64,000 nucleotides of DNA from assembly GCF_009469615.1 (NCBI RefSeq), contig NZ_SSXX01000006.1, forward strand, positions 62,001 through 126,000, in the 5' to 3' direction. The notes below the pieces were generated by a model, which was not told the origin of the DNA, searched no databases, and saw nothing but the letters and a program-made list of their open reading frames with translations. The position numbers and the translations under genes are program-made. Positions 33,081 to 41,083 of this stretch are shown here, piece after piece; position 1 is the stretch's first letter, and the number at the start of each line of letters is the position of its first letter. The DNA is from Dechloromonas sp. H13 (GTDB taxonomy: Bacteria; Pseudomonadota; Gammaproteobacteria; Burkholderiales; Rhodocyclaceae).

Positions 33081-34157
33081 TTACTGGATGGCCTGGGTGC
33101 GCACGCCGCGGGCGCCGACCATCACTGTGCCTTCGCGACCGAGGCAGGCGACCGCCGAGGCCGGGCTGGCCTGCTCGACCTTGACCGGGCGGAAGCTGGC
33201 GCCGGCATCGTCGCTGACCAGCACACGTCCGGCCTGGCTGACGAGGACGAGGCGCTTGTCGCCGCAGCTGGTGGCGCCGGTGATGCCGTCCTGCAGGCCG
33301 GTCTCGACCTTTTTCCAGGTCTTGCCGCCATCGCTGCTGCGGAAGGCGTGGCCGCGCAGGCCATGCACCAGGACCGCGCCATCACCGCCGGCAAGGCCGA
33401 AGAAACTGCCCTTGTAGCCGGTGTCGAGCGCGACGAAACGGTTGCCGCCGGCATCGAGCTTCAGCACGGTGCCCTGCTCGCCGGCGATGTAGAGCGCGCC
33501 GCCAACCTGGCGGATGGCGTAGAGGTGCAGGCGGGACGGGTTCTCGGTGCGGTGGAACCACGGTTCCCAGGTCTTGCCTCCATCGGCGGTGCGAAAGATC
33601 TGGTTGAATGCGCCAACGATGAAGCCGTTGTTCTCATCGGCGAACCAGACGTCGAGAAAGGCGTTCTCGGCCCCCTGGGCGCCGATGCGCTTCGTTTCGT
33701 CGACCAGTGCCGCGGCGCGGTCGGCCGGGCCAAGGGAACCCTTCGCGGCCTCGGCCGCGTAGAAGTTGGCCATCAATTCGCCGGCGCTGCGCCCGTCGAG
33801 CTGGCGTGTCCAGGTGGCGCCGCTGTCGGCGCTGTGCAACACGACGCCGTCGTGGCCGACCGCCCAGCCCTTGGCCGTCGTCGGGAAATATACCGCCACG
33901 AGATCGGAGCTGACCGGCACCTTCGCCTGCGTCCAGGTCTTGCCACCGTCGTCGGAAAGAACAATGTGGCCGCGCTGGCCGACGGCGACGATGCGCTGCC
34001 CGGCATTGGCGACGCCGTTGAGCAGCGACTTCGCCGCGAAGGCGCTGTCGCGCGCCGGGGTGTCGAGGACGTCGCGGTAGCTCGCGGCGGCGGAGGCTAC
34101 CAGGGGCAGCGTCAGAACGAACGCAAGGAGCGGAGGAACGATCTTCCGGAAAGTCAT
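33081..34157 (-). CDS. Periplasmic YCF48/BNR-type beta-propeller protein
   Basis: 358 aa with a Sec signal peptide (MTFRKIVPPLLAFVLTLPLVASAAA). The mature part is a beta-propeller made of sialidase-like Asp-box repeats: SDDGGKTWTQ, SADSGATWTR, TADGGKTWEP, SSDGGKTWKK and SDDAGASFRP. Related to Ycf48, a photosystem assembly factor, but here in a transporter cluster, so probably an assembly or docking factor. It lies 47 bp before the MMPL gene. An internal terminator-like hairpin precedes it. Confidence 0.85.
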   Translation of the reverse strand: MTFRKIVPPLLAFVLTLPLVASAAASYRDVLDTPARDSAFAAKSLLNGVANAGQRIVAVGQRGHIVLSDDGGKTWTQAKVPVSSDLVAVYFPTTAKGWAVGHDGVVLHSADSGATWTRQLDGRSAGELMANFYAAEAAKGSLGPADRAAALVDETKRIGAQGAENAFLDVWFADENNGFIVGAFNQIFRTADGGKTWEPWFHRTENPSRLHLYAIRQVGGALYIAGEQGTVLKLDAGGNRFVALDTGYKGSFFGLAGGDGAVLVHGLRGHAFRSSDGGKTWKKVETGLQDGITGATSCGDKRLVLVSQAGRVLVSDDAGASFRPVKVEQASPASAVACLGREGTVMVGARGVRTQAIQ

Positions 34158-34171
34158 GGCTTGCCTTGTCG

Positions 34172-34208
34172 AAAAAGGGGCCGGTTGCGGGGTCGACCGC
34201 AACCGGCC
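34172..34208 (-). terminator. Internal terminator/attenuator hairpin between DUF1329 and YCF48 genes
   Basis: Minus strand: perfect 12-bp stem (34208-34197 with 34190-34179), a 6-nt loop, then CCTTTTTC. It has the form of a strong intrinsic terminator inside the operon, 14 bases after the DUF1329 stop. Some read-through or a second promoter is needed for the three downstream genes. Confidence 0.8.
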
Positions 34209-34221
34209 TGGTGGGGAGGAA

Positions 34222-35568
34222 TTACCGGATGCCGGCGCCGGCCAGCGCGTCGGGTGACCAGTCGCGTTCCGACGCCGGCTTGCCCTGGCGGACGCCGCCG
34301 GTTTCAGCGGTGTAGCCGGACAGCGAGTAGGAACCGGCGATCAGGTCGTACAGGCCATGCATGTCGGCCCACGGCGCCGACGCCTCGTAACTCGGGGTCT
34401 GGTAGGCGAAGCCGGCACGGAACAACTGGCCGCGCGCGTCGTACTGGTCGGAGGCCAGGATGGTCCAGGAATCCTCATCGATGTAGAAGGTGCGCTTGCT
34501 GTAGATGTGGCGCTTGCCCTCGCGCAGCTTGGCCTCGACGACCCAGACGCGGTGCAGTTCCCAGCGGACTTGATCCGGATTGATGAACTTCGGCTTCAGG
34601 AGGTCATCCTTGTTGGAGGCGAAGGCCATGCGGTAGGTGTTGTACGGGACGTACATTTCCTTCTTGCCGACCAGATTGAAGTCGAAGCGGTCCATCGAGC
34701 CGAGGAACAGGAAGACGTCGTCGAAGGTCGAGGTGCCGCCGGTGCCCGGGTTCGGGGTGTCGAAGGCGAAATCCGGGGCGATCTTGACGCGACGCTGACC
34801 GGGCAGGTACTGCCAGGCACGGCGGTCGCTGGTTGCGTAGTCGAGCGGATCGATGATCATCATCGCCTCGCCGGCACGGCGGGCCGGACCGGTATAGGTG
34901 ATGCGCTGCTTGTAGGAAACGCCCGAATCGGCCTTGCCGCTATCCCAGTACGGATATTCCTGGACGATCGAACCTTCGGTCGACACGGACGGACGGCCCG
35001 ATGCGTCGATGTTCCAGTTGCGGTACTTGACGTTGTAGGCGACGCCCTGGAAACGGACGAGGTGGTTCCACATCACTTCGTAGCCGGTCTTGGGGATCGG
35101 GAACGGGATGCCGGCATGACAGCCTTCCATCGAGCGGCCGCCGTTCGTGGTCTTGGCCGACGTCGCGCACTTGGCCGTATTGTCGGCAACCCACTTGGGA
35201 TAGGCGACGCTGCGCTGGGTCGGGTAGACGTCGATCCGGTAATCCGGATTCTTCTTCATCAGCGCCTTGGTGCCTTCGGTCAGCTTGTCAGCGTATTTGT
35301 CCATGTTCTTGGCGTCGACTGCGAACAACGGCTTGTCGGCGGCGAACGGGTCGGGACGCAGGCCGTCGCCGGCCTTGAATTCGGCCGGGGCCTTGGTCAG
35401 GCCGCCGGCGTAGGCCGGAATCGAGCCGTCCTTGTTACCGGCCTTCTCGGCGCCGGTGGCGGTCAGGGTGGTGCCGAGCTGCTTGGCTTCTTCGGCGCTG
35501 ACGCCGGCCAGGGCGGCGCCCGAAACGGACGTCAGCGCAGCAATCAGAAGGGTTTTTTGAAATCGCAT
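34222..35568 (-). CDS. DUF1329 periplasmic protein (LolA/LolB-like fold family)
   Basis: 448 aa with a clear signal peptide (MRFQKTLLIAALTSVSGAALA). Members of DUF1329 are predicted to have a lipoprotein-carrier-like fold able to hold a hydrophobic molecule; this is family-level inference. Visible conserved segments: GKDGSIPAY-like GNKDGSIPAYAGGL near the N-terminus, RRAWQYLPGQRRVK and WELHRVWVVEAKLREGKRHIYSKR in the second half. Eleven bp downstream of DUF1302, its constant partner. Confidence 0.85.
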   Translation of the reverse strand: MRFQKTLLIAALTSVSGAALAGVSAEEAKQLGTTLTATGAEKAGNKDGSIPAYAGGLTKAPAEFKAGDGLRPDPFAADKPLFAVDAKNMDKYADKLTEGTKALMKKNPDYRIDVYPTQRSVAYPKWVADNTAKCATSAKTTNGGRSMEGCHAGIPFPIPKTGYEVMWNHLVRFQGVAYNVKYRNWNIDASGRPSVSTEGSIVQEYPYWDSGKADSGVSYKQRITYTGPARRAGEAMMIIDPLDYATSDRRAWQYLPGQRRVKIAPDFAFDTPNPGTGGTSTFDDVFLFLGSMDRFDFNLVGKKEMYVPYNTYRMAFASNKDDLLKPKFINPDQVRWELHRVWVVEAKLREGKRHIYSKRTFYIDEDSWTILASDQYDARGQLFRAGFAYQTPSYEASAPWADMHGLYDLIAGSYSLSGYTAETGGVRQGKPASERDWSPDALAGAGIR

Positions 35569-35579
35569 GAGTTGTCTCC

Positions 35580-37355
35580 TCAGAACGTGGTTTTAAGGGT
35601 CAGGCTGATGAAGTCACGATCCTTCAGCAGCGAGGTGAAGCCGTTTTGCGTGATGTTCTCGGCGCCCAGCGCACCGCTGGCACCGTAGTCGTTGATGCGG
35701 CCGAAGTAGCCGATGTACTTGAGATCGACGCGGTGCTTCTGGAAGATGTCGAAGCCGAGGCCGACGCTGAAGTTGCCGTTGCCCTGGTTGCCGCCAAAGG
35801 TCGTCGCCGCGTTGCCGCTCAGACCAATCGAAAAGGTCATCGGCGCCGACATGTCGACCCCGGGCATGACCTGGTACCAGGTCGGCGTGAAGCTGGCGCC
35901 CATGCCGACGTAGTTCTTCGTCGCGCAGCCGTCCCACTTGTCGCCGGCCTGGGCCGTCGGCTTGTTGAAGGTACAGCCCTTGTAGCCGACCGCCTGGAAG
36001 GTTTCGGCGCCGCTGGTGACGTCGAGCCACTGGCTCCACACCAGTTCGAGCGCCCAGGTGGCGGCATCGAAGACCGGCGTGTCGGGCAGGATGCCGACCG
36101 CGTTGACCAAACCGTGCATCGTGTTGCCGCGCGGACCGGTCGTCTCGCCTTCGCTCGGCGCCGGCACGTTGAACGGGTTGGTGCCCGGCACGCCGAGGAT
36201 CTTGGCCAGCAGCGGGGTGTTGTGGCGATACGAGAGTTCGCCGCCGAAGCTGATGCCGCCGATGTTCTTGGCCAGGCTGATGCCGTAGAGGTCGACGCCG
36301 TCCGCGTAGATCAGGTTGTACTGGCTGGCGCTGGCGACCGGCACGAACTGCCCGTTGGGCAGGCGCACCAGCCGCTGGCTGGTGACCAGGCCCTGCGGCA
36401 GCTTGTCGGCAAAGCGGCGGTAGTAGACACCGACGGTGCCGTCGAGCGCGTCCGGCGACCAGCGGGCGTTGAGGCCGAATTCGCCGTTGCGCTGGGCCGG
36501 CTCGAACGCATTGCCGCGGGTATAGCCGACGCCGGGCGCCAGCAGGATGCGCTCGGGGCCGTTGAAGGCGAAGTCGACTGGACCGAGGTAGGTGCCGCCT
36601 TCCGGGAAGCGGTACGGTTCCCATTCCAGGAAATACTGGGCCGCCAGCGAGAGGTTGTCGGTCACCTGCACCTGGCCGGACACCTGGTTCAGGGGACGGA
36701 ACAGTTCCTTGGCCTCGACACCCGGCGTCGCGAAGCCCTTCTGCAGGTCGAGCGGCATCTGCGAATAGGAAATGCCGTGCAGGGCGCCGCCGAGGAACAG
36801 GGACTCGCCCCAGAACACGGTGTGGCGGCCGGCGCGCACCTTGGTGGGCACGTCGCCCACATCGAAGTTGGCGAAGACGAAGGCGTCGAGGATCTCGCCG
36901 GACGGGCCGCGATAATACTGTTCGACGTAGGGGCTGAACACCTGGTTCGGGTAGCTGGAAATGCCGGCCCGGGCGAACTTGGGATTGGCGCCGCTGGCCG
37001 TGCCGTAGGCACCATCGCCCCAGGCCGCGCCGCTGACGCGGAAGCCGAGCATCTTCTTCCAGGCGAAGTCGAACTCCGAGAAGAGGTCGAGACGGTTGGT
37101 GACGAGATCGCCCTTGTCGAACAGGTAGGTGCCTTCGTCCGAAGCGATGTTGTTGCCGATCAGGTTGCTGCGGTTCTTGACGCGCACAGCGGCGTTGTAG
37201 CGGACGGTGGTGTCCAGGCGCATTTCGATATCGTCGTTGCCGACGTCGATGTTGAATGCCAGGGCGTTGCCGCCGGCGCCGAACATGGTCGCCAGCGCGA
37301 ATGCGATCGGGCGGATCTGCTTCCAGCCTTGGCCTTGTCTCTCCATGGTGGTCAT
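35580..37355 (-). CDS. DUF1302 outer-membrane beta-barrel protein
   Basis: 591 aa with signal peptide ending in GGNALA before FNIDVGNDDIEMRLDTTVRYN. Alternating polar/hydrophobic strands, GRHTVFWGES, and a C-terminal strand ending in Phe (SLTLKTTF) as in BAM substrates. DUF1302 proteins are porin-like and accompany DUF1329 in degraders of hydrophobic compounds. First gene of the operon; AAGGAAGGAAGAC precedes the ATG at 37355. Substrate unknown. Confidence 0.85.
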   Translation of the reverse strand: MTTMERQGQGWKQIRPIAFALATMFGAGGNALAFNIDVGNDDIEMRLDTTVRYNAAVRVKNRSNLIGNNIASDEGTYLFDKGDLVTNRLDLFSEFDFAWKKMLGFRVSGAAWGDGAYGTASGANPKFARAGISSYPNQVFSPYVEQYYRGPSGEILDAFVFANFDVGDVPTKVRAGRHTVFWGESLFLGGALHGISYSQMPLDLQKGFATPGVEAKELFRPLNQVSGQVQVTDNLSLAAQYFLEWEPYRFPEGGTYLGPVDFAFNGPERILLAPGVGYTRGNAFEPAQRNGEFGLNARWSPDALDGTVGVYYRRFADKLPQGLVTSQRLVRLPNGQFVPVASASQYNLIYADGVDLYGISLAKNIGGISFGGELSYRHNTPLLAKILGVPGTNPFNVPAPSEGETTGPRGNTMHGLVNAVGILPDTPVFDAATWALELVWSQWLDVTSGAETFQAVGYKGCTFNKPTAQAGDKWDGCATKNYVGMGASFTPTWYQVMPGVDMSAPMTFSIGLSGNAATTFGGNQGNGNFSVGLGFDIFQKHRVDLKYIGYFGRINDYGASGALGAENITQNGFTSLLKDRDFISLTLKTTF

Positions 37356-37424
37356 TACTTTGTCTTCCTTCCTTATTTGATGAATTACTGAAAGAGATGC
37401 GTCTTCCGACTGCTTCGGGAATGG

Positions 37425-37496
37425 ATTATCCGGAGGCTGTTCACCAGCACCCCCCCCAAAAAGCGGGGGATGGGGAGTTGCACGGGGGGGATGCGC
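37425..37496 (-). promoter_or_regulatory. Putative activator-dependent promoter with two MalT-box-like repeats
   Basis: Minus-strand GATAAT (37430-37425) lies about 70 bases before DUF1302 and lacks a -35 hexamer. Upstream, read on the plus strand, are GGGGATGGGG (37466-37475) and GGGGATGCGC (37487-37496), starting 21 bp apart. The known MalT box is GGGGA(T/G)GAGG. A C-run/A5/G-run hairpin (37451-37469) overlaps the first box. Confidence 0.5.
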
Positions 37497-37629
37497 GGTC
37501 GCGCAAATGGGGGCCTTGGGGGGCGCTGGAGACCGGCCGGGAAACCGTCAGACGAGGAGGCGCGCCAGCCGCCGAACCCGCCTTTCAGCCGATCCGGGCC
37601 GCGCGCTCTCCGGCCGCCATGCGGCAGAT

Positions 37630-37664
37630 CAGGGCATTTTTGCCCTGAAAAAGCGGTCGACCGC
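37630..37664 (-). terminator. Dyads after the MalT-type regulator gene
   Basis: Minus strand: palindrome GCGGTCGACCGC (37664-37653) followed by TTTTT, then the hairpin CAGGGCA-AAAA-TGCCCTG (37647-37630). The first could end the regulator transcript; the second may be an operator. The rest of 37497-37806 is GC-rich non-coding sequence with no convincing gene. Confidence 0.45.
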
Positions 37665-37806
37665 AGCGATCGGTGCGGAAACGAAAATGTGCTGAACCGG
37701 CGTCGGCTGCCGGCCTGTCGCCGGCTGACGGGCGCTACCGCCGACCCGCGCGGGCCGGCACCGGGACGTTCAGCGCGCGCGGATCAGGCGCCGGCGTCGG
37801 GCGCAC

Positions 37807-40509
37807 TCAGTCGCTGCCTTCGAGGAGGCCGAGCAGTTGCGCGCGGCGCACAGCGTGCTTGCGCGTGCCGGCGTCGAGTTTGCCGAACAGGTTTTTCAGG
37901 TGCCATTTGATCGTCTCCTCGCCAACCGACATCGCCTGGGCGATTTCCTTGTTGGAAAGGTTGCGGGCGAGGAACTCGAGCACCTCGCGCTCCTTGGGGG
38001 TCAGGACCATGCTCGGCACCGCCCGCGGCGCGCCGGCCTCGCGCGCCGGACGCGGCCGCACGGCGCGCGGCACCTGGACGGCACCCGGCGCCCCGCTGCC
38101 GCCCCCCTCCTCGTCGACCAGGCGACGCATCAGGTCGGCGATGATCGGGTGGGCATCGACGAAGGTCCGCGCCAGCCCGAAGGTCTGCGCCAGGTTCATC
38201 GCCTCCAGCATCAACGGACGCCCGTTCTCGCCCTGGCGTTCGAGGGCAAAGGCGCGCAGGGCCATGACCTCGATACGCAGGCGCCCGAGCTTCATCGTGT
38301 CGGCCAGCGCCACTGCCGGCGCCAGGCGGTTGAGGGCCGCCTGCCAGTCCTGGGCGGCGATCGCCACGTTGGCATGGGAGATGATCTGCAGCAGCGCCAC
38401 CGAGCGATGCCACAGCGAACCTTCCGGATGGCCGCTCTGCGCGATGATCTCGTCGATGCGATCGGCCAGCACCCGGCAGGTTTCGCTGCGGAACTTGCCG
38501 GCATGGATGCGCACCTGGTCGGCCAGGCTGGCGACGATCAGCCGCGGCAGATGACGTTCGACACCGACGGCGCCGAGCGCTTCGAGCAGGTCGATGGCGC
38601 GATGCTCGATGCCCTGGGCGGCGGCGATGCGCGCCACCGTGCGGTAGGCGAACAGCGCCGTCTCGGGGGCACCGAATCGTTCGAGGACGTCCAGCCGGTT
38701 GGCCAGCAGCGCGGCCGCCTCGTCCAGCCGGTCGCGCTCGTAGACGGCGACGGCGAGCAGCGCCGCCAGCATGCAGGCCTGCGGGTGGCGGCGGCCGAGT
38801 TCGGACTCGGCACGCGTCAGCGCCGGCCGCAGCGTTTCCTCGCCGAGCAGCACCTGGCCTTCCCAGATGTAGCTGAGTCCGGTGACGAACTCCCCCCAGC
38901 GGCCCGCATAGACGTGGCTCTTGCCGAGATTTCCGCGCGGAACATGCTGCAGGCAGCGCCGCGCCTGCGCCGGGTCGCCCTTGAGGATGGAGAGGATCGC
39001 CTGGCGATTGGCGTGCATCTGGAGCAGGCGCGACTCGCGCGACGGTGGCGCGTCGGCCCACGGCTCGAAGAGGGTGGCGCAGCGGTCCGGCTCGTCGGCG
39101 AAGTAGGCGGCGCCGCTGAGGATCAGGGCGCACTCGTAGCGCAGGTGGCTGTCGACATCCGGATTTTCAAGAATGCGGGCGACCAGCCGCCCTGCTTCCT
39201 CCTGCCGCTCGCTGAGGGCCAGCGCCCAGGCCGCGGCCAGGCGCAATTGCGGGCGGCTGTCGAGATCGGCCTCGGGCAGATCGTCGAGCCATTCGAGCAC
39301 GGTGCCGTGGTAACCCTGGGTCACCGCGTCGTACATGCAGCGCTCGGCCATGTCGTAAGCCTGCTGGCGCTGCCCGGCAGCATGCGCATGGCGCGCCGCC
39401 TCCTGGAGCATGCCGCGTCCGGACAGCCATTCCATGGCTCGCAGGTGCAGGTCGGCCAGCTCCGCTTCCGGCAAACCGGCGAGCCGCTGGCGCAGGGCAT
39501 CGCGCGCCAGGGCGTGCAGGCGGAACCATTCGCCATCATCGCCGACCATGAAGATCGGCGTGTCGCCCGCCAGGCGGGCAAGTTGCTCCGGCGCATCGGC
39601 GCGCCCGAGCAGGGCGCAGCACAGGTCGGGATGCAGCATGTCGACCACCGAGACGCGGACGAGAAAGTCGACGTCCCCGGGGGCAAGATGGTCGAGCAGG
39701 CCGCCGACCAGCTGCTCGCTGCGCCCTTCGTTGCGCGCCAGCATGATGTTGATGGCGACCCCCGGATCGCCCCACCCCTCGACCGCGGCCAGCGCCAGCT
39801 GCAGGCCGAGCGGCCAGCCCTCGGTGATCTCGTGCAGCCGCGCGCAGGCGTCGGCATCCACATTGGGGCCGAAACGGTTGCGCATGAAGGCGATCGTTTC
39901 GTCGAGACTGAAGCGCAGGATCTCCGGCCCCACCGAAACGCAATCACCGTAGGCAGTCAGATCGGCCAGGGCGTCGTACATGTCGCCGCGCCCGGCGATG
40001 ATCGCGCGCAGATTGGGTGGCAGGTTGTGCAGCAGGTAGACCAGCGTCGCGAAGTTGCGGGATGGAAGACGTTCCGCCTCGTCGACGATGAGCACCATGT
40101 CGAGCGAGGTCTGCGCCACCTCGGCCAGCCACGCGGTAATGCCCTCCAGCTCGCCCCCCGGGGCGCCCCCGCCTTCAAGAAAATAGCGTCCAAAGGCCGG
40201 TCGACCGCAACCGACACGCACTGCGAGGGTCAGGGCGTGCAGGAAATGCTGCGGGTCCTCGTGATCGTCGGCGGAAATCCAGGCCACCGCCGCCCCGCGC
40301 GCCAGATGCTCGCGCCGCCACTGGCCGAGCAGCGAAGTCTTGCCGAACCCCGCCGGCGCCTGCACCACCAGGACCGGTCGATCGCGGAACTGCTCGGCGT
40401 CGAGGCCGAGGCGCGGCCGCAACAACTGGTGCCGCGGCGCCCTTGGCGGCGTGGTGCGGAGAACGAGTCCGGACGTCATGGCGCCGGCCTGGCGGAGTGC
40501 GGTGGTCAT
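37807..40509 (-). CDS. MalT-type LuxR-family transcriptional regulator (STAND ATPase)
   Basis: 900 aa. An N-terminal nucleotide-binding domain has Walker A QAPAGFGKTSLLGQW near residue 50 and a Walker B-like MVLIVDEAERL near 140. A long helical TPR-type sensor follows (about 370-800), then a Pro/Arg linker and a C-terminal LuxR helix-turn-helix (LTPKEREVLEFLARNLSNKE). This is the MalT architecture: an inducer and ATP drive oligomerisation and promoter activation. It lies upstream of, and on the same strand as, the DUF1302 operon, its likely target. An ATG at 40479 is an alternative start. Confidence 0.9.
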   Translation of the reverse strand: MTTALRQAGAMTSGLVLRTTPPRAPRHQLLRPRLGLDAEQFRDRPVLVVQAPAGFGKTSLLGQWRREHLARGAAVAWISADDHEDPQHFLHALTLAVRVGCGRPAFGRYFLEGGGAPGGELEGITAWLAEVAQTSLDMVLIVDEAERLPSRNFATLVYLLHNLPPNLRAIIAGRGDMYDALADLTAYGDCVSVGPEILRFSLDETIAFMRNRFGPNVDADACARLHEITEGWPLGLQLALAAVEGWGDPGVAINIMLARNEGRSEQLVGGLLDHLAPGDVDFLVRVSVVDMLHPDLCCALLGRADAPEQLARLAGDTPIFMVGDDGEWFRLHALARDALRQRLAGLPEAELADLHLRAMEWLSGRGMLQEAARHAHAAGQRQQAYDMAERCMYDAVTQGYHGTVLEWLDDLPEADLDSRPQLRLAAAWALALSERQEEAGRLVARILENPDVDSHLRYECALILSGAAYFADEPDRCATLFEPWADAPPSRESRLLQMHANRQAILSILKGDPAQARRCLQHVPRGNLGKSHVYAGRWGEFVTGLSYIWEGQVLLGEETLRPALTRAESELGRRHPQACMLAALLAVAVYERDRLDEAAALLANRLDVLERFGAPETALFAYRTVARIAAAQGIEHRAIDLLEALGAVGVERHLPRLIVASLADQVRIHAGKFRSETCRVLADRIDEIIAQSGHPEGSLWHRSVALLQIISHANVAIAAQDWQAALNRLAPAVALADTMKLGRLRIEVMALRAFALERQGENGRPLMLEAMNLAQTFGLARTFVDAHPIIADLMRRLVDEEGGGSGAPGAVQVPRAVRPRPAREAGAPRAVPSMVLTPKEREVLEFLARNLSNKEIAQAMSVGEETIKWHLKNLFGKLDAGTRKHAVRRAQLLGLLEGSD

Positions 40510-40658
40510 CGGTATGCCCGCTGTTCATGCCTGGCTCGCGCCAGTTGTTGGAGGATTCCAGCGGTGGCTGCGGCCGGAAGCCCCTGCGACGACGGCCCCG
40601 CACCACCCCGAATTGGTTGGCAAATTTAAACACAGGCCGCGATTTTCCGACAACCTAT

Positions 40659-40687
40659 CCCCCCCTTTTTCGAGGGGGGAAAAAGGC
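40659..40687. promoter_or_regulatory. Competing hairpins between the regulator and Rieske genes
   Basis: A C7-T5-CGA-G6-A5-GG run. CCCCCC can pair with GGGGGG, or CCTTTTT can pair with AAAAAGG; the two are mutually exclusive. It lies 54 bases before the Rieske gene. The other part of the 231-bp gap shows nothing definite. Confidence 0.45.
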
Positions 40688-40740
40688 CTTCGGACCTCCT
40701 ACCATGCGCTCCATACCAATTCGTCCGGGAAGCACCAGTC

Positions 40741-41049
40741 ATGAAACTTGTCGATGTCTGCGCAGTGGAAGAGATCCCGCCGGGCAAGTCACGCGCGGTG
40801 CGTGCCGAAGGCCGGGATATCGCCCTGTTCAACGTCGACAGTCGCGTCTACGCCATCGAGAACAGCTGCCTGCACCAGGGCGCCGCGCTGAGCGGCGGCC
40901 AGCTGTGCGGCCACACGGTGACGTGCCGGGCGCACGGCTGGCGTTTCGACGTGACGACCGGGAAGCTCGGTAGTTCGCAGTGTCTGGGCGTCGCGTCCTT
41001 CCCGGTCGAGATTTCCGGTGACAGGGTCCTCGTCACCATCGGCAACTGA
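40741..41049 (+). CDS. Rieske [2Fe-2S] ferredoxin-like protein
   Basis: 102 aa soluble single-domain Rieske protein. Cluster ligands C43 and H45 (CLHQGA) and C62 and H65 (CRAHGW) are complete. No signal peptide, so cytoplasmic; it probably donates electrons to an oxygenase, or resembles the small subunit of nitrite reductase. First gene of the ten-gene plus-strand run, 34 bp before the UspA-hemerythrin gene. Confidence 0.88.
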   Translation: MKLVDVCAVEEIPPGKSRAVRAEGRDIALFNVDSRVYAIENSCLHQGAALSGGQLCGHTVTCRAHGWRFDVTTGKLGSSQCLGVASFPVEISGDRVLVTIGN

Positions 41050-41083
41050 ACCCGGTATCGCGCCACTCATTACAGGAATCGCC

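Noticed and set aside
37256-37910. Plus-strand open frames in the DUF1302/regulator gap
   Set aside because: Composition is driven by G and C runs, and starts lie inside DUF1302 or the regulator gene; no motif seen.
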